A stretch of 64,000 bases of DNA from Buddleja alternifolia. Its lineage: Eukaryota > Streptophyta > Magnoliopsida > Lamiales > Scrophulariaceae. Where the stretch lies: the NCBI GenBank assembly GCA_019426215.1, contig CM033399.1, positions 22,267,022 through 22,331,021 on the forward strand, read 5' to 3'. Numbering within the stretch: the stretch's first letter is position 1; each line of letters starts with the position of its first letter. Of this stretch, positions 23,727 through 35,616 are shown one piece after another. Under the pieces are notes generated by a model. It made no database searches, was not told the DNA's origin, and worked only from the letters and a program-made list of their open reading frames with translations. The position numbers and the translations under genes are program-made.

Positions 23727-25397
23727 TGATAAGAGGCATTTTTACGTGTTTTTAAGCCCCTTTGCGTTTATGTCTTAGGTTCATTTATCGCTTGATTCTT
23801 GCCACATGTGCGTTTAATTCGTGCATTAAGTGATTTCAGGTCTTAAATGGATACAATCAAAGAACGGGATGAAAAATGACGTATAAAACAAGTTTAGGCC
23901 AAATTGCTATGCACCCCTACGCCTAGGCGCCATCTTGCCCACGCCTGGGCGCCGTATCTGCACCCGTTTCCACGTTCGAGCGATATTTTCTTATTTTTAG
24001 AGACCGAATTGGATGAAGTTTCCTTCTACAAAGTTGTAGAACTATGTGTTAGCTTCAAATGAGGACTTGAATCATCCAAATCGGAGTTTTGTGGAGAGAG
24101 TTATGAAGGAAATACAATTACTGCGCCAGACAGAGGTAAATACTCCCAACATTCTGATTTGGGCGCCCGAGCGCCATAAATCCCGCGCCTAGGCGTGGCC
24201 ACATCCGAGATTTGATTCCTTTCAGCCAAAAGATCATCATTTGATGGGGGAATGGAACATTTAAAGCCAAGAGGTCATCACATGTATGGGGGGGATGTCA
24301 TAAGTATGTTTCTTACTAGATCTACTTTAGGGAATTTTATACTACTCACTTTAAGAGTAGTGGAGGGGACACTAGGGGGGACATACACATGAGGAGCTGA
24401 TTTTGGTGGTCTTCTTAAGGATATTTGAGCACATTGACGAAAGACATCTTGAGGAGGAGAGGGAGAGAGAGGCATTTTGGCCATCACTTTTCACTCATCA
24501 TCATTCATCACCATTTTCTTCATCACTTTTGGAGGGGAACAAAGAGAGAGGAGCTAAGGATTGAAGATCAAGAGCAAAGATCCATCATCAATCAATTGAG
24601 GGAGTTTTAATTATTTGCATTTACATGTTTATTTCCATGAGTATGTATATGTTTGTATTAGATTTTCTTAAGGCTTTGATGAGAGGCTAATATTGTAGAA
24701 CTAAGGCCATGTGAAGGCCAAATTTATGAATCAATATATGTGAAGTTGCTCTTTGTATTAATTCTCCTATTGCTTTGTGTGTTAATTCTATGCTTTTATT
24801 CCAATCATGTGTTTGATCACCATATGCTTGCTATCTTGCCTAATCTAGTTGTTCGAGAGAAAATAGATTAGGGTGCAAGAGAATTAACACATCATCCGAA
24901 ACAAATGAGGGATTGCCCTAGAAATAGGTAAAGATTCCCGGGTGTTGTTAGCCGGATTCGTTCGGGGAAGCTCTAGAACGTTAATGCGTGATTTTTGATT
25001 AGATTCTCGGATAGACATATTTAGAGAACCGTCAATTAATCATAGGATTATTATGTGCCGAGACATCGGGTAATAGTTAATTTAGGAGTTTCCACCAAAG
25101 CAATAGGAGTCTAATAATTCGAAGAGTAGCTCATATATATTGACGAGTAGATTCGGTTGTAGCATGTGCCTTAGTCATTTTATCATACGTGAGATTAAAT
25201 CTATAGTACGTTTCTCTTTGGTTCTTCGTTTGTTTAATCTTTTTCTTGCACTTTACTTTAAATTGTCTTATCTTTTATCGAAAATCATTAACTAGAATTC
25301 AAGTCCTTGTGGTTCGACAACCCGGACTTTTTGTCCACTTATTACTACATACGTCTAGTGCACTTGCTATCATAGCACGTTAGCTTTTAGCGTGTCA
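23727..25397 (+). repeat. 3' LTR of element G
   Basis: 1671 bp, TGATAAGAGG...GCGTGTCA, followed by TSD gagat (25398-25402). About a dozen substitutions or small indels separate it from the 5' LTR. Confidence 0.95.
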
Positions 25398-25402
25398 GAG
25401 AT

Positions 25403-27004
25403 ATTGAAGCACCTGTTAGGACTAGAGCTGCTACATTCAATGAGGCTATGTTCGCAAGCTTTCTATCTCAAATGGAACCTAAGAAAGTGGATGAAGCGCT
25501 AAGAGATCCAAGTTAGATTGAAGCCATGCAAGAAGAGCTTAATCAATTCGAGCGTAGTAAGGTTTGGACGCTAGTACCATGACCAATTCACCAAGGAATT
25601 ATTGGAACTAGATGGGTATATAGAAACAAGATGGATGAGAATGACATTGTAACAAGGAACAAGGCCAGACTCGTAGCTCAAGGATATTGCCAAGAAGAGG
25701 GTATTGATTGTGATGAGACATATGCTCCAGTCACTTGTCTTGAAGCAATTCGCATGTTTCTAGCATATGTAGCGTTCAACAAGTTTATAGTGTATCAAAT
25801 GGACGTGAAGAGTGCCTTCCTGAATGGTAAACTCCAAGAAGAAGTATATGTGGAGCAACCACCGGGATTCATCAACAACCATGGTAAGGGTATGGTTTAC
25901 AAGCTAGACAAAGCACTTTATGGGCTTAAGCAAGCACCCCGAGCATGGTATGACACTCTCTCTATCTTTCTTATTGGTAAAAGCTTTTCAAAAGGCAGCG
26001 TTGATACAACGTTATTTAAAATTACCAATAATGAAGATATTCTCTTAGCCCAAATTTATGTTGATGATATTATATTTGGCTCTACTAATAAGCGTTTGTG
26101 TGAGAAATTTTCAAAAATGATGCAAGAACAATTTGAAATGAGCATGATGGGTGAATTAACTTTCTTCTTAGGATTAAAAGTTAAACAACTCCCTAATGGC
26201 ATATTTATTAACCAAGCTAAATATACAAGAGATATGATTAAGAAATTTGGTATGGAAAATGTATCATATTCAAAAATTCCAATGAGTCAAACGCTTAAGT
26301 TAGATAAAGATGAAAGTGGAAAGAAGATTGATATCACTAATTATACAGGTATCATTGGATCACTTCTTTATCTTACTGCCAGTAGACCTGATATTATGTT
26401 TTCGGTATGCATGTGTGCACGGTTTCAAGCCGATCCTAAAGAGTCACACTTAAGTGTTGCTAAGAAGATCCTTAAATACCTAAAAGGCACACAAAATGTG
26501 GGCTTATGGTATCCTAGGGACTCTCCTTTTGAACTAATTGGTTACTCAGATACAGATTTTGTAGGTTACAAAATAGATCGTAAGAGTACTAGTGGTACAT
26601 GTCAATTCCTAGGTGATAGGTTAGTTTCATGGCATAGTAAGAAACAACAATCCATAGCTACTTCTATAGCCGAAGCTGAGTATGTAGCTGCAGGAAGTTG
26701 TTGTGCACAAGTGTTATGGATGAGGCAACAACTTAGAGATTATGGTATAATCCTTGGTCCAACCCCCATTCATTGTGACAACCAAAGTGCTCTAGCCATG
26801 ACTCAAAACCCTGTTCTTCACTCCAGAACCAAACATATTGACATTAGATACCATTTTCTTCGTGACCATGCTCAAAAGAAAGATATCTCCATGCATTTTA
26901 TTGGAACTGACAAACAATTGGCAGATATCTTCACCAAAGCGCTCAACGAACAACGTTTCCTCACTTTGAGAAGTGAATTAGGTATGATTAATTTAAACGC
27001 TTAA
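25403..27004 (+). pseudogene. pol: pol of element B, part 3: RT and RNase H
   Basis: Resumes B's pol right after element G. RT motifs: [53 protein letters not shown] near 26058. RNase H motifs: [45 protein letters not shown]. It ends MINLNA-stop. The stretch 25631-27004 is open (457 codons). Upstream of it two nonsense codons (TAG near 25514, where A has Trp, and TGA near 25580) look like G-to-A or C-to-T type changes common in methylated DNA. Confidence 0.92.
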
Positions 27005-27842
27005 TCATTATGCATCATATTTAATTAGACATATAATTTAGGGAGAATCCACTTTATTTATGTCCAAAAGATTTTGAAAAGTTGTTACAAGTTATCAAAC
27101 TTAAGGGGAACCTTAAAATTGTACTTGAAACATATTCCAAGCGTCAATGATCAAAAACTTTCATATGCATGATGATCAACGCTCAGAATTATTTATGTCC
27201 AATATGTTGACGCTAAAGTATAAAAGGATCTTGATTTCAAGCGTCAATATAAATTTAACAACGATGGTATCTGTTAAGCGTTGAACATATCCCACTCAAC
27301 ACTTAATATAAAATTATTTATAAAACTCATGCATAAATTTTACAAGCTTTTTGAAGTAGTGGATAGACTCAACAGTCTATGTTGTACTCTATCTATACGC
27401 TTCCATCACATCAAATTGGCGTGTATTCAAAACTTTTCAAAATGGCGGTTCAGAAATAGCACGTATCTATGTACGTGTCAGTGTACCATTAGACGCGTGT
27501 ACTACGTTCTGAAAATCTCAAACGTTTTTCAAAATTTAACTCTCGGATGTCAAATCATTATATATGGGAGTTACCAAATGTAACTTCTCTCTCTTACACA
27601 AAACTCGCGTCCGCAGTTAATATTTTCATGGCTGAGATTCAAAATTAAAAGAAATTCTTTACACGTGTCTAAATCCTACAAAGCCTAGAGAACAGAAGTT
27701 TCAAAAATTTTCTTCTGTGTCATTTAAAACACAATTTTTGCAGAAAATTATTTACTTTACTCTCTGCAAATTTTACTCTCTCTCTCTCTCTCTCTCTTTT
27801 TCAAAGCAAATGAAACATCTCAATTCATCTCTTTCTCTGAAA
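27005..27842 (+). other. Spacer between pol and env-like ORF of element B
   Basis: 838 bp without a supported ORF, matching 3003-3794 (minus) of element A. It contains the TATA-like block at 27558 and a CT microsatellite at 27773-27801 that is much shorter in A. Confidence 0.7.
27558..27568 (+). promoter_or_regulatory. TATA-like block upstream of the env-like ORF (element B)
   Basis: TTATATATGGG, about 275 bp before the env-like ATG, followed by the pyrimidine-rich AACTTCTCTCTCTTACAC. Position and downstream patch match element A. A candidate internal promoter, unproven. Confidence 0.42.
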
Positions 27843-30800
27843 ATGGCACCAAAGAAATCTGTTTCTACCTTGGCCGAGCCTATCATCAAGGTGACTGAAG
27901 GCCATGTTGTCGATTGGAAATTTCTTTATGAACAACCTCAGATCAACCTAACTGATATGATGGACATGGTAACCAAGGCTGGGCTCAAAACTTTCGTTAC
28001 TAAGTATTCCTATCTGTTTCCAACGGAAGTCGACCTCTTCTGGAAAATTTCTAAACTCTCTGCAGACAAGAAGTCTATCTCTTGTCTCATTCCTCTATCC
28101 AAGAAGGAGCCACCAAAAGAATTTGTTTTGTCTGCTGCTTTCATTGCCAAGAACTTCAATCTCCCAAATGTGGGTGAGGCATTGGATTGCGTCACTTTGA
28201 ATCAAATTAAAGAAGCATGGACAATCATGAGTGCTTATGAAGGTGTACCCTACAAACAACACTTTGAAAAGAAAGACCTGGTATCCAAATACTGACTATT
28301 GGCTGACTTCTGCGGCAAGATTATAGAATGCAGAATGGGTACCTTTGATAAGGTAAACCCAGTGCAATTTCAGATGATGACGGCGATACTCCTCAATCTC
28401 AAGATAAACTGGAGTGAGTATGTATTTGGAAGGTTTAGAGACTGTTTAAGCGCACCAAATAAACCTTCAGGGCTTATTTTGAGCGACCTATTCTATAAAT
28501 CAGATTGTGTCTACTCATCTGGTCAACCGCTGAACAAGACCAAGATGCTGGGAAAAAGAATTCTGAACAATCTATTCAATCCTCCCAAGGTTGGTGGTGC
28601 TGCTAGACCATTATCTGAGCGTCTGGAAGTACGCGAAGCGTCAGATGAAGAAGCTGAGCGTCCAGTTCCAGAAGAAGCTGTGAAGCGTCCGGCTGCAACA
28701 AAGAAGAGGGCTCCCAGAAAGCTCAAGGCTCAAGTCATTCCTTCTCCTCAAAAGGATGATGAGGACACTGATGAGGATGCACAGGACAAGATTTCTCTCA
28801 TCAGGCGTAGGAAGCTGGAAGGGATTATTAAACAAATAGATTTTTGAGGAACCATCTACCGCCCCTCCCGCTCAAACGCTCAAGCTCATTGAAGGAGTAA
28901 ATGTAAAGAAGATCTTTAAGCGTACCAGGACAAGCAAGTGTCAAGCTGCTCCTGTTCCTGAGAAGCCTGAGACTGTTGAGCCAAGCGCTCACGCTGCTGT
29001 TGAGACAAGTTCTCAGGGTAAGTTTATTTCTTCCCACAACATTTCCATTCCTACATCTGTAGAAGATCTTGCTCTTTTAGAGGATAGTTCATGTGTTACA
29101 ACTTTAGTTCTCCACCTAGATGTTGAGATGACAGAAGTTGTGGCTATTGCCAAAGATGTTGTCGCAAAAGCTGCTACACTTGAAGTAGAGGAACCTGCTC
29201 CCCAAACGATTCAAGAGTTAATTAGTGTTTCGGTTATAACAGAGGCACGCTCAGGAGGTCCGAGCGTTGCTGAAGATGTTACAAAGCCAAGGCACTTCTT
29301 CAAGCTGGACCCACTGAAGACGATTGATCATTCAATCAATTTTATGCCCCCAGCGCTCAAAGAAGACTTCATTCCAGGTGGATATAATGTAGAAAGACAC
29401 ATTAATGCTGAGAATGAGGTAGCCTCGTTAATTGACATCGACAATCAGATCAGGTATATAGTGTTCAACACCGAGCTGACAGAAATTGAGAGAAAGTACT
29501 ATTTGGCCCTTCAACTTGGTAAATCTCCTGGTCAGATACCATTTTCTCTTATTCTTCAACAAGACAGACAAGGAGGAAAAATTCCTAGGTGTGATGTGGA
29601 TCTCGCCTACTACCTGGATTATAGGCACAGTAAGTCTACTGGTTTTGCTCTGAGAGACTACAACATCAGAGTGTATGATCCTTTTCGCCCAGAGTTTCTC
29701 AACCCTTCAGAGGAAGTTTTAAACAGAGAAGGCTACACACATTTTCCTCTTATAGCAAACAGTGATGAGAACAAGAATTCTGTCAATCCTCTTCGACTGT
29801 GGAAGAACAAAGGAATTCATGTTGGTGAGCGTCTCGAATCTCTAACGGATTTGATCCAGACTGAAGCTGATGCATATTTTGATAGCGTCTGGAATGCTAA
29901 CTATCAAACTGATAGATATCGCTTTGAGTCTATCAGAGATATCCATCATGAAGGCATTCGAGTTATGGTTAACGCTGGGACAGACTACTGTATGGCAGAA
30001 GTCAACTGGGTTGAAGAATATGTGGGCCATAGATATACGTTCACGGAATTAGTTCAAGCTCCCCATTTATTTGGCATAGGCATGCATGACCAGAAGCGTC
30101 AGTTTGCCAAGTATTGCCTTAAGAAGCGTCAACTGATAGTTGGACCTGTTCTCAAGCTCCCACTAATTCGACATCAAATTGAGCAGTGTTTGCGTCAAGC
30201 GCTTCACAGACTGTCCATTACTCCTCTCCACTTCAACGCTAATACTTCAACCAGTGGCAGTACTTCAATATCTAGCTTGAATTTTGCTCCAAGCCACTGC
30301 GATGACAACTTCAACATGATGATGAAGATTTTGTCTCCCGTATCTCTTTTTGACAGAATCTTCACTGCAAATCTCAGAAACTGGAACTGTTCAATAATCT
30401 ACCCTTTTCGAGGATATCCCTTGCTCTCGTCTATTCGCAACGAGGTACTCAGTCACTATGAGTTTGTCCTCTCATTGCTGGAAAAAAATCAGGGACTGGC
30501 TCAAGCTATCTATCCTTATCTGGAAGAGTATTATAATCTGTATGTTCCTGAATCTCACCGTCTTCAAAGTCTTCCAAAAGACAGGTTGATTGGCTTTTCT
30601 AGGAATTACTGCCCCGATGCGATTTTCTCTATCTGCTAAGCGCCGTCCAAAATCTTTCCAAATCATGTGCTGGATATCATTGGTCCAATGTATATCAGGG
30701 CCATAGATAGTCCTCTGTGCACATTCATTCAAAGAACCTGCATCTCTCGTTCCAGGCTGACTGAACTTCTGGAAGCTGCTTCAGATTCCTATGCTACTCT

Positions 30801-30923
30801 CGCCTCGTGGAACTTCCAATTTGATGACTTTCGTCAAGCGGAGTCAGTGATTGAGGAAGCGCTTGCTAAGTTAGTTGAAGCATCTGCAACATCCAAAGTT
30901 GAAAATATTCCAGCGTCTGCTGA
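27843..30923 (+). pseudogene. Env-like ORF of element B, 5' part
   Basis: Starts at ATG 27843 (MAPKKSVSTLAEPIIKVTEG); an in-frame ATG at 27810 is an alternative. The first block runs to KY-TGA (28293-28295); the frame reopens at once as ADFCGKIIECRMG and continues to 28847. A 1-nt insertion in a T run near 28843 shifts frame; coding then continues through a Pro/Glu-rich linker to the second domain (FFKLDPLKTIDHSINFMPP, DYRHSKSTGFALRDYNIRVYDPFRP). That is broken by TAA at 30637-30639 and reads on in frame to the solo LTR at 30924. The N-terminal domain resembles the plant transposon-type domain; no membrane segments stand out. Function unknown; 'env-like' is by position after pol. Confidence 0.78.
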
Positions 30924-32750
30924 TGTTAGGAATTTCATTGTTAGATGTTTTGATGATGACAAGATAGGATTTCATGTTAGACCCCAAAAGAATGTAAGTT
31001 TACACTTTCATAGAATATACGTATAAGCGTTTGAAAGTTTGTTAGTTTGTTAGGCTTGTAATTTTTATCTTTGTAGATTTTAGACTAAGTGATAGATATT
31101 GAGTCGCTAATAGAATTCTAAGTGAGTCTATTAGAGATGAAGTTGAAGATCAGCGTCTGAAGTCAGAAGAAGATGAAGATTAGTCTTAAGCGTCCGTCAA
31201 GCGCTTAAGAGTCTATTTAAGGAGTTATGAATCAAGAGTTCAAGTGAATGTTCTCAGCGCCTATCTAACACTAAAAGACTGTTCAAGGAGTGTTGATCCA
31301 AGCGCTCATTCACTCAAGCGATTCACCTGAAATACATCCTCAAGTCATCCAATCATTCAGCGGACATTTATTTCCAACGGGAAATAAATTCAAATGCATT
31401 AAATGCCTGATAAGTGCATTAAATGTGACAAGACAATATGACTTGTGGACAAGCCACCTTTTGACTGGACTATCAGCTTTTCAAAGCTCAAACATGCTCC
31501 TGTCCAATCGGAATCAGCAGAAATTAAGGAATGTCAGAAAAGGGACTATTTGTGCTCAATTGTGTCCAACGGACAAATCCCAAGAAACCCTATAAATAGT
31601 ACCCTTCAGCAAAACCTTTTGTGTGAGACGTGAAAGAGAGCTAAGAAATAATTTGAGAGAAAAAGCTTCCAAACTCCATAGCCAATTGGAATTCAAGAAA
31701 GTTAATTCTTTCAACAAGCAGTATTTTTGTGTAAGAGAAGCTTGTTGAAGAAGATCTTTCTTGAAGCTCCAATATCCTTAAAGCTTCTCAAATACATTCC
31801 AGACAGTCACCCGATATCTCAAACATCTTCCAAGAAGAACCCTAAACTATTATTGAGATATCCCAAGTTGTTTGAACTTCCCAACATCAAACAAACCCTG
31901 TTACAATAAACCCTCAACACCTTTCATCTGAGTGAGAAAGATTGTTGACTTCCACAAGCAGTATTTTTGAGTAAGAGAAGCTTGTTGAAGAAAGGTCTTT
32001 ATTGGAGCTGAAGTCTGTGTGATCAAGGAGCTCAAGGCCATCTTGGAGAAGATCTTCATTAGAGCTGAAGTCTGTATGATCAAGGAGCTCGAGATCGTCT
32101 TTCCAGAAGTAGAGGATTGAAGTGGCTTGTAGAAGAAATCTGTGTGACCAAGGATCTCAAGTCATCCACATCCATTGCTTCCTTTGTCCCTAATTTGTAG
32201 AAGATTCTGTGTGATTCTTTGAGGATCATTTTAGTGGATTGCCTCCGAGTGCAAAGGAGAAGAAGGACGTAGCTGGGATTACACCACCCAGTGAACCTTA
32301 TAATTTCTTGTGTCACTTTACTGTTTTAATGATTTACATTGCATTTGCATATTACATCTCTTAAAGGCTTTAAAACAGTTAAGCGACTATTTGCAAAAAG
32401 TGAACGCTAAGCCCTCTGAGCGTTCAAAACTATTTAAAAAGAAAGCAACTAAAGAAAAACTTTTGTAACGCTAAAACATTTTCAAAGAGAAGACTTTAAA
32501 ATACTTCCGCTGTGCTAACCCTGATTAAGTGATCTAAGCGTTACCCTACTTTGGTAATAGTTGAAATCACTAAGTCTAAGTTAACTTTATCAAAACAGTC
32601 TTCGAGTAAGCGACTAGTCAAGCGATTACTATCCTTAAGCGTTCAAAAGAAATTTTAATACGAAACTTTTTGAAGTCAAAAAGGACTTCAGGGTCTATTC
32701 AACCCCCCCCCCTCTTCTAGACCCTTTCGTATGCTATTGTGGGACCAACA
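30924..32750 (+). mobile_element. Solo LTR of a third Sirevirus subfamily, inside the env-like ORF of B
   Basis: 1827 bp, TGTTAGGAATTTC...GGGACCAACA, flanked by a perfect TSD gctga (30919-30923 and 32751-32755). It is a single LTR without internal region, the expected product of recombination between the two LTRs of a complete element. A TATA box (TATAAATAG) lies at 31591. It is longer than the LTRs of A and B because of internal duplications around 31700-32100 (the block GTAAGAGAAGCTTGTTGAAG occurs near 31730 and 31971). Its inner part resembles the LTR of element C. Confidence 0.92.
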
Positions 32751-32755
32751 GCTGA

Positions 32756-33776
32756 AGAACCAGTTCAAGCGTCTCAACCGAGGATGTTCCTAACGCTCCT
32801 AAACTTGATATTGTTGATACTGCCGAGGATCTTCAAACTGATGTACGAGGTACAATTTTTGATCTTGCATATCAAGCTCCCCTTGACTCACTCAAGCATA
32901 CATCCAGATTCAAGCGACCGGCTCCTTAAGCGGTTCTATCGGATGTGGGTCAAGCGTTTGGACCTTTGCTAAAATCTGTCTTAGAGGAGATAAGCAATCA
33001 AGCAACCCAGAATGAAGAATCACTCCACTGGATTAAGACAGGTCTGGCAAAGATTGAATCTCAAATCATGAACGCTCAAATCGGTCATATGAAAGGTTCT
33101 GCGCAAGCGGCTGTTGATGAGTGTCGTCGAGACTTTCAAGATATGAATGATGCTACCAACGCTAAGCTTCTAGCAATGCACGAATACTTCGATAAGCATT
33201 TTAATGATGTTACAGCTTCATTGTCTCAGATTGCCTCTCAAGTTAGTCTACTCACAGAACATTTTCTGAAGGCTGATGATGGCAATAAGGGGGAAGAGAA
33301 GAGAAAAGAAGAGAAGAAAAGAGCTTCTGGTTCAAGAGCTCAAGATCCTCCTCCGCCACCGAAGCGTCAACAATTATCTACTCTTTCTGCGTCAAGACTC
33401 TCATCTTGGATACCTGCTTATGGAGTAAGTGATTCTGCTGGAGCGTCTAGTAGAACGCTAAGAGAACCTCCACTAGCACTATATCCAAATCTACTAATAC
33501 CTTCTAGAGCATGGCTTGAACAGTTTGACATTCCTCTTCAAAGAGCATCTATTCCAGAAACTACAGATCCAAGAATCTTAGCTGAAGAGAGGCAGTTGAC
33601 TGACTTCAACCGAACTTTCAGAATTAAGGTATATGGGTATTGACCCGATTGAATGGGAAAGACACTTTGTAGCTTTCAAGAAGAGACAAAAGGAAGAAAA
33701 TAAGCTCATAATCAACAAAGATCATGAAGCAATGATAACTTTGGAAGATAGCCTAACTGAAGCTATTCGAGCTTAA
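32756..33776 (+). pseudogene. Env-like ORF of element B, 3' part
   Basis: Continues the ORF after the solo LTR. A frame shift near 32790 and a TAA near 32928 break it. The longest open part (32945-33643) begins near VGQAFGPLLKSVLEEISNQA. It has a long helical, probably coiled-coil stretch (EESLHWIKTGLAKIESQI, FDKHFNDVTASLSQIAS), a Lys/Glu-rich segment, a Pro-run (PPPPPKR) and a C-terminal block (PSRAWLEQFDIPLQ). After another shift near 33636 the ending MGIDPIEWERHF...EAIRA-stop lies in another frame, to 33776. Function unknown. Confidence 0.7.
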
Positions 33777-34042
33777 ATGCCCAAGCGATACATAGTTAGA
33801 CCAAGTCGTTAAGGCTTCTTGATTTGCATTATCTATATTCTTGTCTCTTATGTAATTTTTTGTTTAGTTGTAAAATGCTTGTAATCATTAACATATATAA
33901 AATGCATTTTTTTTCAGCTGAAACAACTCGTTGAAGCGTAACTAACTTTAACTAACCTTATCTAACCAAAGCTAACTTTTATTTTGGCAGTTTAACTCTT
34001 GAATAAAAGAGTAAGTATTGCCATCATCAAAAAGGGGGAAAT
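33777..34042 (+). other. 3' noncoding region and polypurine tract of element B
   Basis: AT-rich 3' end ending in AAAAAGGGGGAAAT (34028-34041) directly before the 3' LTR. The purine tract is the plus-strand primer site. Confidence 0.85.
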
Positions 34043-35616
34043 TGTAAAGAATTTCATGTTAGATGATTTGATAATGACAATTAGGAGTTTATGTTAGACT
34101 CCAAAAATATGTAAGTCTGATTTTAGTAAAAATCATGTATAAGCTTTGAAGCGTTAGATTTGTAATATGCTTTATAGGCTTCGTTCTGTTTTATTCTAGA
34201 TTGTTAGGCTAAGTAGTCTTAGGCTAAGCGTCTGATGAATTCTGAGTGAGCTTATCAGTAGTTAAGTTTTAAGATTCAAGCGCCTGAAGTCTGAATGAAG
34301 ATGAAGTTTCCAAGTGTCTAAATATCCAGCTATATCAAGCATTACCTTATTAGGCAGAAGTAAGTCCAGTATGAATAACCGTCTACTAATGATGGATTTC
34401 ACCTGAATTTATTTCTAGGTCCAAAAGGAATTTGATGCAATTAATCTCGGAGCATTAAATGCCAACGGGAATTTAATTCAAATACATTAAATGATGATAT
34501 GAGCATTAAATATGATAAGCACTTTCAGACGTACAGAGAAGCCACCCCATTGGACTGTCAACTTTTCACAGACTGCAGCACCAACTTTTGTGCAGTAGAT
34601 TTTCAGGAAAAAGGACAAAAGTTGTTCACTTGCGGAAGTGAGAGACACGCGCCTGTGCATGTGTCAAACAGACTCTTTTTCCAAGAATGTCTATAAATAG
34701 GACTTCAACAACAAGCCAAAAAGAACGATCAATTCCAAGACAAATTGCTGTTACATTGAAGTCTCATTCCTTAAACTCTCAGAAAAGCCAGAATATTCAA
34801 GCAAACATTCTGCTTGCTTTTCTTCAATTTCTGAGACAGTTAACCCATATCTCAAACATTCTTTTTGAAGAAACCCACATTACTATTGAGATATTCCCAA
34901 GTCGTTTGAACTTTATCAGAATCAAACAAACCATTTAGAAAAACCCCATCCAAGCCTTGCGATCTGTGTGAAGTCGAAGTTGGATACATGCATTATTTCT
35001 GGGTGAAAGATGCAAGGGGATAGAAGTGATTTGGAGCAGAAATCTATGTGAACAAGGCGCTCAAGTCATCAACATTCATCTCTCCCTAATTTGTAGAAGT
35101 TTCTGTGTGATTCTTTGAGAACCATCTTAGTGGATTGCCTCCAAGTGTTCAAGGAGAAGAATGACGTAGATGGGATTACACCACCCAACGAACCTTACAA
35201 ATATCATGCTCTTTAATTTTCAAGTCATTCTTCATATTATTATATCTTTGCATAAATCTGTTAAGTAAAACTCAAGAGAACACTAAGCAACTAAAATACT
35301 TTATTGTGACGCTAAAAGTTTCGAAAGAGAAGACTCTAAAATTATTCCGCTGTGCTAACACTGATTAAAGAACTGAACGCTTAAACCTATTTGGTTAAAG
35401 TATTCAATTCTTAAAGTCTATGTTAACTTTCTAAAACAGTTTTCATCATACGCTTAGCCTAAGCGTCTATATTTAAAGTAAACGCTTAGTCGAGCATTTA
35501 CATTTCAAGCGTCCAAAACTTTTTAATACGAATCTTTTTGAAGTCGAAAAAGACTTCAGGGTCTATTCAACCCCTCCCCCCTTCTAGACCCTTTCGTATG
35601 CCACTTGGGACCAACA
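34043..35616 (+). repeat. 3' LTR of element B
   Basis: 1574 bp, starting TGTAAAGAATTTCATG and ending GGGACCAACA, followed by TSD acaca. TATA box TATAAATAG at 34692-34700. About 94% identical by eye to the 5' LTR over the first 500 bp. Confidence 0.93.

Larger units (their letters stand above)
12354..25397 (+). mobile_element. Element G, nearly intact Athila-like Ty3/gypsy retrotransposon
   Basis: 13,044 bp with LTRs at 12354-14026 and 23727-25397 and TSD gagat at 12349-12353 and 25398-25402. The PBS is of the TGGCGCCGTTGCCGGGG type used by Athila/Tat elements. Coding order is gag-protease-RT-RNase H-integrase, then a separate env-like ORF; there is no chromodomain after integrase. I noted about a dozen differences between the LTRs (over 99% identity by eye), so this is a recent insertion. 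The only visible coding lesion is a 1-nt frameshift in RT. It splits pol of element B. Confidence 0.95.
5708..35616 (+). mobile_element. Element B, complete Sirevirus-like Ty1/copia element with nested insertions
   Basis: A full-length LTR retrotransposon with LTRs at 5708-7269 and 34043-35616, PBS at 7272, PPT at 34028 and TSD acaca on both sides. The order is gag, protease, integrase, RT, RNase H, then a spacer and an env-like ORF. Without the nested insertions it is roughly 14 kb, in the size range of env-carrying Sireviruses. Three later arrivals sit in it: a truncated gypsy LTR, a complete gypsy element and a solo LTR. By eye the two LTRs differ at about 6% of positions over the first 500 bp, so B is much older than the gypsy element inside it. 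It interrupts pol of element A in the opposite orientation. Confidence 0.93.

Noticed and set aside
27281..27583. 100-codon ORF in the pol-env spacer of element B
   Set aside because: No equivalent in the matching spacer of element A and no known motif; it overlaps the promoter-like block.
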